Part shown: positions 1 to 8,000 of the stretch, piece after piece
Numbering within the stretch: the stretch's first letter is position 1
Layout: each line of letters begins with the position of its first letter
Assembly (NCBI GenBank): GCA_965242795.1
Contig: OZ251505.1
Coordinates: 744,001-808,000 of the forward strand
DNA: 64,000 nt
Origin: Bin18 sp965242795
GTDB lineage: Bacteria > Desulfobacterota > Binatia > Bin18
Reading direction: 5' to 3'
The notes under the pieces: generated by a model
Told to the model about the DNA's origin: nothing
Database searches by the model: none
Seen by the model: the letters and a program-made list of their open reading frames with translations, nothing else
Translations under genes and position numbers: made by a program

Positions 1-1192
1 CCACCGGAATTTCCGCCTCTTCTTCGTGGGGCAGTTCGTGTCGCGGGTCGGGTTCTGGATGCAGAACATGGCCCTCGCCTGGCTGGTGTACCGGCTGACC
101 GAGTCGTCCCTGATGCTCGGGCTGGTCGCGTTCGCCGGTCAGGCACCCACGCTGGTCTTCGGACTGTTCGCCGGGGTGGTGGCCGACCGCTTCGACCGCT
201 ACCGCGTGATCCTGGTCACGCTGGTATTGGCGCTCGCGCAGGCCCTGCTGCTGGGCGTCCTGACGCTGCTGGACCGGATCACCGCCTGGCAGGTGTTCGG
301 CCTCGCCCTGGCCGCGGGGGCCATTCAGGCGTTCGAGATGCCGGCCCGGCAGAGCTTTCTGATGGAGATCGTCGGGCGCGACGACATCACCAGCGCGGTC
401 GCCCTCAATTCGACGCTGGTGAACGGGGCGCGCATTCTCGGGCCGGCGCTGGCCGGCGTGCTCGTGGCGCAGTTCGGCGAGGGCGTCTGCTTCGTGGTGA
501 ACGGGCTGTCCTTCGTGCCGATCATCGTGGGCTTTCTGGCCATGCGGCTGCCGGCCCGCGGCCAACCCGAACGGCAGGCAGGCTCCACCGGCACGTTCAT
601 CCGCGAGGGCGTCGCCTATGCGCTGCACACGCCGGCCATTCGTCTGCTGCTGGTGCTGGTCGGGCTCATCAGCCTGCTCAGCACGCCGTACACCGTGTTG
701 ATGCCCGTGTTCGCCGGCGACGTTCTCGACAGCGGGCCGAACGGCATGGGCATGCTCATGGGCGCCGCGGGTGTGGGCGCGGTGGTCGGCACGCTCTTCC
801 TGGCGCGTCACCAGGGACACGAGACCCTGGGGCGGGTGATGGCGCTGGCGCTCGTCCGTTTCGGGCTGGGGTTGCTGCTCTTTGCGTGGTCGGACCGGTT
901 CTGGCTGTCCATGCTGGTCCTGCCGCTGGTCGGCTCGGGGTTCATGGTGCCCCTGTCGGCCACCAATACCCTGTTGCAGACCCTGGCGCCCGACCGCCTG
1001 CGCGGCCGGGTCATGAGCCTGTTCTTCATGATGTTCATGGGCGCCCCGCCGGTCGGCAGCCTGCTGGCGGGATTCCTGGCGCCCGTCATCGGGGCGCCGC
1101 TGACCGTCGGCAGTATGGGCGTATTGTGTCTGCTGCTGGCCGGCTACGTGTTTCTGAAACTCCCCCTGCTGCGCGAGGCGGAATCCGGGTAG
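1..1192 (+). CDS. MFS exporter, 5'-truncated by window edge
   Basis: Inner-membrane major facilitator superfamily exporter, closest in character to the EntS / MFS_3 (formerly DUF894) group. The frame is open from base 2, where it already reads RNFRLFFVGQFVSRVGFWMQ, the usual start of TM1 in this family, so the true start lies a few codons outside the window and the GTG at 26 is internal. About 396 residues are visible, with repeated hydrophobic helices, the loop-2/3 signature GVVADRFDRYRV and the C-terminal-half RLRGRVMSLFFM. The substrate cannot be read from the sequence. The gene converges on the epimerase-like gene, with 23 bases between the stop codons. Confidence 0.9.
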   Translation, partial: HRNFRLFFVGQFVSRVGFWMQNMALAWLVYRLTESSLMLGLVAFAGQAPTLVFGLFAGVVADRFDRYRVILVTLVLALAQALLLGVLTLLDRITAWQVFGLALAAGAIQAFEMPARQSFLMEIVGRDDITSAVALNSTLVNGARILGPALAGVLVAQFGEGVCFVVNGLSFVPIIVGFLAMRLPARGQPERQAGSTGTFIREGVAYALHTPAIRLLLVLVGLISLLSTPYTVLMPVFAGDVLDSGPNGMGMLMGAAGVGAVVGTLFLARHQGHETLGRVMALALVRFGLGLLLFAWSDRFWLSMLVLPLVGSGFMVPLSATNTLLQTLAPDRLRGRVMSLFFMMFMGAPPVGSLLAGFLAPVIGAPLTVGSMGVLCLLLAGYVFLKLPLLREAESG

Positions 1193-1215
1193 CCGGCGCC
1201 TTCCCGTTCGACCGC

Positions 1216-1650
1216 CTACCGCTCGACGAAGTGGATGAGCACGCCGCCTGTACTCTTGGGATGGATGAACGCCACCCGCGACCCGCGCGCCCCGGGCCGT
1301 CCGGTGTCGTCCAGCACGCGCAGACCCTTGGCCTTGGCTTCGGCAATGGCCGCGTCGATATCGTCCACGCGCAGGGCGACATGGTGGACACCCTCCCCGC
1401 GGCGGTCGATCCAGCGGGCGATATCGCGCTGGTCCGTGACCTTGTCCGCGGCCTCGGGCAGCCGATCCTGCAGGAACTCGAAGTCGGTCTCGCCGACCCG
1501 GGCGAACGCGATGCGCAACCCCTCGTACGGGTCGGCATCTTCGAAGTCGTGGATTTCCAGCCCCAGAAGGTCGCCGAAGACGTGCAGGTAGCGGTCGAGG
1601 TCCTGCACCGCCACCCCGATATGGTCGATTTGACGAATGTGCATCGGCAT
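1216..1650 (-). CDS. methylmalonyl-CoA epimerase-like VOC protein
   Basis: A 144-residue vicinal-oxygen-chelate protein of the methylmalonyl-CoA epimerase / glyoxalase family. Two beta-alpha-beta-beta-beta modules are visible. The expected metal ligands are present: His10 (IDHIGVAV), Gln61, His90 (VHHVALRV) and Glu143 near the C-terminus. This supports epimerisation of (2R)- and (2S)-methylmalonyl-CoA in propionyl-CoA metabolism, although other VOC lyases share this layout. The frame extends upstream to 1776, but that part is low-complexity and overlaps an intergenic palindrome, so the start is placed at the ATG at 1650 (MPMHIRQ), with 1644 as alternative. No mutase gene lies nearby. Confidence 0.82.
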   Translation of the reverse strand: MPMHIRQIDHIGVAVQDLDRYLHVFGDLLGLEIHDFEDADPYEGLRIAFARVGETDFEFLQDRLPEAADKVTDQRDIARWIDRRGEGVHHVALRVDDIDAAIAEAKAKGLRVLDDTGRPGARGSRVAFIHPKSTGGVLIHFVER

Positions 1651-1796
1651 GACATAGGCCGGACACGGAAAAGACGCAAACCCGGGAAGCCTCCCGGTTT
1701 GCCATGCACCGGCTGGTGCCACGCTGCAGGGGGCCCTCGCCCTAGCCTTCTCCCGGAGGGAGAGGGAATGAGGCACCCCGCGAGAAAGGTTTCTGC

Positions 1797-2915
1797 ATGC
1801 ACCCCGACGACGTCAAGGAATACCGCCGCCGACACGTGCCCGTCTTCAACGGCAACCGCATGAAACTGGGCGTGTTCGGCTCGAACTGCAGCTACGGCTG
1901 CACCATCACGCACGCCGAGTCCACGTTCGCGCCGACGTACGCCCACAACGTGCGGATCTCGCAGCAGGCCGACGCCCTGGGCTTCGAGCTGCTCGTGCCG
2001 GTCGGGCGCTGGAAGGGCTTCGGCGGCACGACCGACTTCAACGGCACCTGCATGGAGACCTACACCTGGGCTACGGCGATGGCCACGCAGACGAAGCGCA
2101 TCATGGTGTTCTCCACGTCCCACGTGCCGACCATCCACCCGATCATGGCCGCCAAGCAGGGCGCGACCATCGACCACATCTCCGCGGGACGCTGGGGTCT
2201 CAACATCGTGTGCGGCTGGTTCTCGCCCGAAATGGAGATGTTCGCGGCCAAGCAGATGGAGCACGACGAGCGCTACCGCTACGCCGGCGAGTGGCTGCAG
2301 GTGGTCAAGCGGCTGTGGAGAGAGCAAAATTTCCACCACGCCGGCGAGTTCTTCCAGGTCAAGGACGGCTACCTGCTGCCCAAGCCGGTCCAGCAGCCCT
2401 ACCCCGCGCTCATCAACGCCGGCTTCTCGCCCGCCGGCCAGGACTTTTCCGCACGCGAGGTCGATTTCAACTTCATCCAGGTCGATACGCTGGAGCACGG
2501 CAAGGAGGTCGTCGACGGCGTGAAGCAGCGGGCGCACGGCTACGGCCGCGAGATCGGCATCATGTCGTACGGCTTCGTCGTCTGCCGCGACACGGAGCAG
2601 GAAGCCCGACAGGCGTACGACTACGTCGTCGAAAAAGGCGACTGGCAGGCCGCGCGCAACATCATCGGGCTGCTCGGGGTGGAGAGCCAGTCGTTCAGCG
2701 AGGAGGCGCTGACCCGGTTCGCCGAACGCTTCATCGCCGGCTGGGGCGGCTACCCGCTGGTCGGCACGCCGGAGCAGGTAGTCGACGCCATGTCGAAGAT
2801 TGCCGACACCGGCGTCGAGGGGCTGATTCTGTCGTGGCTCGACTACGACGAGGAGTTGCACTACTTCGGCGAGCGCGTCCTGCCGCTGATGCGCCAAGCG
2901 GGGCTGCGGGCGTGA
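1797..2915 (+). CDS. LLM-class flavin monooxygenase (RutA/SfnG/SsuD-like)
   Basis: Cytoplasmic luciferase-like (bacterial luciferase superfamily) monooxygenase of 372 residues, expected to use reduced FMN and O2. The FGGTTDFNG segment after the first strands, then ATIDHISAGRWGLNIVCGW and the late GWGGYPLVGTPEQVVD, match the RutA / dimethylsulfone monooxygenase / alkanesulfonate monooxygenase branch. The substrate could be a pyrimidine, a sulfone or another small organic. AAAGG lies 7 bases before the ATG at 1797; an internal ATG at 1860 starts the conserved core (MKLGVFGSN) and cannot be excluded. No flavin reductase gene is adjacent. Confidence 0.85.
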   Translation: MHPDDVKEYRRRHVPVFNGNRMKLGVFGSNCSYGCTITHAESTFAPTYAHNVRISQQADALGFELLVPVGRWKGFGGTTDFNGTCMETYTWATAMATQTKRIMVFSTSHVPTIHPIMAAKQGATIDHISAGRWGLNIVCGWFSPEMEMFAAKQMEHDERYRYAGEWLQVVKRLWREQNFHHAGEFFQVKDGYLLPKPVQQPYPALINAGFSPAGQDFSAREVDFNFIQVDTLEHGKEVVDGVKQRAHGYGREIGIMSYGFVVCRDTEQEARQAYDYVVEKGDWQAARNIIGLLGVESQSFSEEALTRFAERFIAGWGGYPLVGTPEQVVDAMSKIADTGVEGLILSWLDYDEELHYFGERVLPLMRQAGLRA

Positions 2916-3014
2916 CGTCCGTTTCCCTGCCCGGCGTTTTCGATTGTTTCGGTATGAAAAAGAATCCGGGCGGATATGCGCCGGTCCTCGGCGGTCGAGA
3001 TGGAGCGGCTCTGA

Positions 3015-3345
3015 CCTCCCCCTCTCCCTAGCCCCCTCTCACCAGGGGAGAGGGGATGATGAGGAAGACCGAGGAAGCCCGATTCCAAAAGGGGCGTGGT
3101 ACAAAATTATTGGCAATGACGTCCGATAAACTCGGAGACCTTCCCGTCCCTGAGTTCGTTGAGCCTGCGATGTGTTGAGCTCGGTCCCTGAGCCTGTCGA
3201 AGGGTGTCGAAACATCGAAACGAACCCCGCTGTCACCTCGGCCTTCGCCCCCACCCCCCGGCCCTTGGATCCTTCGACATGGTTCGACAGGCTCACAATC
3301 CCGATTCAGGGCACCGCAGGCTCAGGGACCAGGGAGAGGGAGAGA
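3015..3345. repeat. intergenic repeats of two families (gap 2916-3408)
   Basis: The 493-base gap between the flavin monooxygenase and the tail-module end has no convincing gene. At 3015-3055 lies a palindromic element of the CTCTCCC...GGGAGAGG family. At about 3140-3320 are several copies, in both orientations, of the element around CCTGAGCCTGTCGAAGG. Both families recur elsewhere in this window. No promoter was recognised. Confidence 0.75.
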
Positions 3346-3408
3346 GTCCTGCCCCAGACGTGATTCGGGGGAGGGTACGTGGAAGACACCGGGAAGCCGC
3401 CTGCAACC

Positions 3409-3711
3409 TCACACGTTTCTATGTGACGCATAAGGGTCGAGAAGCAGCGGCGCCGCGCCCGGCCCGTGCTCTTTCGGTGAGGCATGGGTGGGATTCAACA
3501 CCTGAAAGAAAACGTCCAGTTCGGGCGGGCGCGAGATGGGCGCGACCTCGGTGAGCCACGCACGACAGCGGTCGTGCGTGGCGCGCAGCGCGGCCTCGTC
3601 GCGGCCGGCCGTGAAACACGTCTGCAGGGTCGGGATGTCGTCGCGCAGGTCGGCGTTCCGTCCGCCCCCGAGCTCGCTGCCCGCCGCCGAGTCAGACGTC
3701 GGCATCGGCAC
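3409..3711 (-). CDS. small protein at distal end of tail module
   Basis: A 100-residue protein of unknown function. It begins inside the last codons of the 447-residue gene (20-base overlap), the tight spacing of a co-translated phage operon, which is the main reason to believe it. The sequence has a short helical core (TLQTCFTAGRDEAALRATHD) and a Pro-rich C-terminus, with no signal peptide or TM segment. It may be a tail-fibre accessory or chaperone by position only. The antisense reading frames here are shadows. Confidence 0.5.
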   Translation of the reverse strand: MPMPTSDSAAGSELGGGRNADLRDDIPTLQTCFTAGRDEAALRATHDRCRAWLTEVAPISRPPELDVFFQVLNPTHASPKEHGPGAAPLLLDPYASHRNV

Positions 3712-5035
3712 CCTCCGGTTCGGGGCGGAACCACACCGTCTGATTGCGGCCCGCGACGAGCAGGTCGCCGATCGTGGGATTGGTCCAAGCGTGCCACGTG
3801 GTCTGGCCGTCGAAGCGGCGTTGCAAGGGAGTATCGCCGCTGCCGATCAGTTCCAAGGCGACGACGCTCCGATCCGGTACGCCGGCGAGGGGGTCGGGGA
3901 CGTTCACCTTGATGCCGGTGTCCGGGACGTCGGCCCGGAGGCGGAACCGTTTCTTCTCGGCGGGGGTCAGGTCGATAGGGTCCGGTACGCCAACGACGTC
4001 CATGACGAGGCAGTGGACGTGGACCGTCAGCGTGGCGTGTTCTGCGCCGTTGGCCGCGGCGCCGACCGCGGCCCCTATCGCGCCGTCGAAGGTGATGGGC
4101 GTGCGGCTGCGTAAGTCGTCCTGCATCCGCGTGCACAGGGTACGGAGCATGGCCTCGGTGGCTTCGGCCCCGCCGACCGCGGCGAGAGCCGCTTCGACAT
4201 AGCGGCCCAGGTTCATGGCGTCGTCCTGCACGCTCCATTCGTCGGTGATGGTGCGCGCGCGGTCGATGACGGCCATGACGCCGCGCGCGAACGCGGTGCG
4301 GCGGCTTTCGACCTCGACGTCGCGGCAGGTGAGGCCGCTGCTTTGGTGCAAGTTGCGCAAGGCGCTGCGCAGCGCGGGGGATTGCACGCTCGGCGCCAAT
4401 TCGTCCACCGCGGTGCGGGTGTTTTCGGCTTGGCGGAAGTCGTTACGGGCCTTGGTGAAGTGCACCGCCTCGCGGGCCAGGGCTTCCACCGGAAACTCCG
4501 GGCTGGCGTCGATGGCAGCGACCAGGCCGTTCGTCCAGTCGGTGCGGTGGTAGGCGGACGGCGGCACGCGGACCAGGACGCCGCGCCAACCCCACCAATT
4601 ATGCCGGTAATCCAGACGGTCGGCGGGACGTGCGAGCGTACCGTCGTTTGCGTCCACATAGTACGCTGAGGAATCCACCCTGTATTCCATCCAGATCGTA
4701 TGGCCGACGTGGTCGATGTTCAGTGAGAGATTCGCCAGATCAATGACGTGCCCGCCGGGCAGGAGCCCGGCCGGGTCGGTGACGTCCAGCCCCTCCGCTG
4801 CCAGGAATTCGCGGGCCGTAGCGTTGGAGCCCGGCGCCCACTGCAACAGATGCAGGTCCACGGTGTCGCCGGCGAAGATGGGGTGGGCGGGATAGTCCGG
4901 GAACCGGGCTGGGATCAGATTGAGATCGCGGCCCGGAGAATACGGTCGCCAGAGGCCCGTCGGCACGGTCCACTGGACGTGGCCACTGGCATCCACTTCA
5001 ACTGACCAGCCTTCGTACAGGGTTTGCGACGGCAT
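3692..5035 (-). CDS. tail-module protein of unknown function
   Basis: A 447-residue protein immediately downstream of the giant tip/fibre gene. The N-terminal 150 residues are beta-rich and aromatic (VQWTVPTGLWRPYSPGRDLN, HNWWGWRGVLVRVP). Residues ~180-320 are helical and contain an EAVHFTKARNDFRQAENTRT stretch. The C-terminal ~120 residues look like a beta domain ending acidic (PEPEGADADV). No known catalytic motif was recognised. Position suggests a tail-fibre, baseplate or receptor-interaction protein; this is inference. No clear ribosome-binding site was identified. Confidence 0.7.
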   Translation of the reverse strand: MPSQTLYEGWSVEVDASGHVQWTVPTGLWRPYSPGRDLNLIPARFPDYPAHPIFAGDTVDLHLLQWAPGSNATAREFLAAEGLDVTDPAGLLPGGHVIDLANLSLNIDHVGHTIWMEYRVDSSAYYVDANDGTLARPADRLDYRHNWWGWRGVLVRVPPSAYHRTDWTNGLVAAIDASPEFPVEALAREAVHFTKARNDFRQAENTRTAVDELAPSVQSPALRSALRNLHQSSGLTCRDVEVESRRTAFARGVMAVIDRARTITDEWSVQDDAMNLGRYVEAALAAVGGAEATEAMLRTLCTRMQDDLRSRTPITFDGAIGAAVGAAANGAEHATLTVHVHCLVMDVVGVPDPIDLTPAEKKRFRLRADVPDTGIKVNVPDPLAGVPDRSVVALELIGSGDTPLQRRFDGQTTWHAWTNPTIGDLLVAGRNQTVWFRPEPEGADADV

Positions 5036-5052
5036 GTGGATCCTCTCATGCG

Positions 5053-5080
5053 GTAGGGGCGTAAAATTTTACGCCCCTAC
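5053..5080. repeat. perfect 28-bp palindrome over a stop codon
   Basis: A perfect inverted repeat, arms GTAGGGGCGTAAAA and its complement with no loop bases. It overlaps the stop codon of the 1702-residue tail gene (5077-5079) and lies 17 bases before the start of the next minus-strand gene. It could act as an intercistronic hairpin or weak attenuator, or be an inserted palindromic repeat. It lacks a T-tract, so it is not called a terminator. Confidence 0.7.
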
Positions 5081-8000
5081 GGAAAAAGCTGCCAATAGAT
5101 AAGCCGAATACGCACACGGTACTTGGAGCCACGTCCGGACCGCAGGTATAGCCGGGAGTTGGTGTACCAGCCTTCCACGCTCATCTGGTCGCCGTTTCCC
5201 TCTCCGAGGAAAAACAGCGCCTTCGTTAGGGAAGCCTTGGTGAATGCAGCGAGGTTGCTGAAGGCGAATTGGGCCAACGTGGTATCCGTGCGGGACTCAT
5301 CCCCGGTCCGTTCGTACACAATATAGAAACCATTCGTCTTAGCCGGCGGGGTGATGCCGTTAGCCAGCTTGGCAAACGCAACCGGGATGTTGTTGCCAAC
5401 GACGTACCGCCCGCCTTTCCAGAAGGGCCGGTAGTTCAGGACGTCGGCGTCGATGTGGTCCGCGCTGAGGGTGCCGATGATGTTCGCCGCGGGGAACTGG
5501 TTGTAGTCGTCACTGATATAGACGCCGCGGCCCTCAACCGTGGAGGAGGGCGGCCGGTAGTTGTTTGTCTTGATGGCGCCGCCCACGGCGATGTTCATCC
5601 GCGCGCCGAGGCTCTCGACGATCAAGTTGGCGCCGGAAATCTCGTAGTCCGACACGAAATCCGAGCCGTTCCAGACGCGCGTTTCGGACCAGCCGGTGCG
5701 GACCGAGGCGGAGGACGTGCGGCTGGTTTTCGAGTATTGCCACTGCGTCACCGTGTCGCCGATGGCGGGCTGAACCCCCGGGAACAGCGATTTCATGTAG
5801 GCCGTGCCGGTCAGCCTGCCCCCCGTCGCGGCGTGGACACGGTTGCCGATCCAGTTGGTGCCGCCCGTGGTCCAATTCCGATGCAAGTTCGGCGCAGGCA
5901 CCCACGATCTATAGACGCCTTCCCAGGCCCACGGCGTGGCGGTGGTCCCCGTCTCCGTCCGGCTGTAGCGTTGAACGTATTGCTGGGATCGCGTGGGGGT
6001 CGGGGGCCTGGAATAGTAGTAGACGGTCGCGCCGGTCACGCTCGGGTAGCTGCCGCCGGAGGGAGCGCCCGTGGCCCAACTGTCTTGCGGGATATTGAGG
6101 CCGGACGGTCGGCCCTGCGTGGTCAGCGCGACATAGGCATAGCGAACCGTGGAGCCCGGCGTGCCTGGACTGCCCGTTCCGCCGGGACGGCCGTGTTGGC
6201 CGTCCTGCCCCTCGGCCTTGCGCCAGCCGCCCCAGGTCCAATGCGCGGCCTCGGGCGAGCGGATGCCGAAATTCTCCCACAAGCGGCCGCTGCCCGGCGC
6301 GGCCGTGGCACTGTCCGAGGTGCCGGTCGGCGTGCGGTCCGGCCCCGGATTCAGCGCCGCGGGCGTGCTCGTGGACCGTGTATAGACGTTGTTCACCGCC
6401 GCGGCCTGTTCGGCGCGGCGCGGCGTGGTCCACGCCGCGACGTCGACGACGGTATAGGCCACGTCCCCGAAATTGATCGTCGCGGTGTCCGCCACGCCCG
6501 TCCCCGTGAACTGGATGCGCGGCGTGATGCGGTCCGCCCCGGCCGGGATCGTCAGCGAGCCGGAGACCTTGGTCCAGCGGTTGTCCGTCACGGCCGTGGT
6601 CGCCAGGTACGCGGTCGTCGCCGCCGTCGCGGCGTCCGCATAGTCGAAGCGGGCGCCGATCTGGAGGCTACTGCCGCCGGGATCGCCGGAGCCGCGCAGA
6701 TACGCCACGACGTCGAGCCGGTTGCCGCCGAACTCCGCATTGGGCTCGGTGCGACGGTCTTCCGCGGCCTTGCCCTTGGCGACGAACATGTGGCCCGACG
6801 GCGGCTCCGGCCCGACCGTGGCGGGCGCCGCGGCGGTCGTCACCGCGGGATCGCCGCTCAGATCGGCCGACACCCAGGCCCCGGCCGCGGTCGCGGCCGC
6901 CACGGACCGGCTGACCAGGTTCGCATCGCCCACGATGGGCTGCCACGTATCGCCGGCGCCGTCCTGCGCGGTCGCGGCACACACATACAGCCGCTGGTCC
7001 GCGCCCAACGCCGGGCCGGGCGGCGCGGACCAGCCCGCCGGCGGCGTCAGCGTCCGCGTGGAAAAGTCGTAGCTCCCGCCCGTGGGCCGCGCCGGCGCCG
7101 CGACGGTCACGCCCTGGGCCTTGTAGATGGCGGCCTCGAAATAGCTCACCCCGTCATGGCTGATCCGCCGCGGAATCTGCCACTCGGCGGCCGCGATGGG
7201 GTACGTCTCGCCCCAGCCCTCCGGGATCGGCGCGCGCACACGCCAGAGATAGCGCCCCTCCGTCATCGGCACGTCGGCCGTCCAGCCCGCAGGGAGGCCC
7301 GTCACGGCCCCGGACAGGCGCGTGAACGTCACGGTGCCGGTCGGCGTCGCGGGCGGGGTCACGGTGTCCGATTTGGCCCAGATCTCGGCCTGGGTGGCGG
7401 GATGCGGCGCCGGGACGGAGTAGTTCAGTTGCGCGTCGCGGTTCTGGGACGAGAAATTGGGGTCGCCGGCGTCGCTCTCGCGCGTGAAGGTGAGCGAGAC
7501 GCGCCAGCGCGTCTGACTGCTGGCCGTGAACTCCACCGACGTCGGCGCGGCCGTCAGGGTGCCGCTCACCCAATGGTCGGCGTCGTCGAACAACGCCACG
7601 TGGTGGCCGGTGCGCAGGGAGATCAGTTGATCGCGGGTCTCCACCAGCGCCGTGACCAGCGTCAGGGACACCGTCGTCGGCCAGGCCGTGTCGGTACTGG
7701 CCACGCCGGCGGCGTGCCATTCGCCCACCAGGTCGAGCGTGCCGGCGCCGCCCGTATAGAGCGGCAGGGGAACCACGGCGTTGAACCCCGGCCGCCCCGG
7801 CGTCAGCGCAGCGTCGGGATCGATGACCGCGGTCGCGGTGGCGGTGATGGCGTCGCTTTGGCGGGAGCCCGCGTCGTTGGTGGACATCTCGGCATAGGCT
7901 TCCAGCGTATAGGCTTCGCCGGACTCGGCCGCCAGCGTCGCACTGACGCCGGTTTGGCGCGGCGTGCAGGGCACCGTGGCCCAGGTCCGCGGCGCGGCGC

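Noticed and set aside
1086..2897. Minus-strand frame of 603 codons across the flavin monooxygenase and epimerase
   Set aside because: It spans two real genes in antisense and an intergenic palindrome; composition is that of a shadow.
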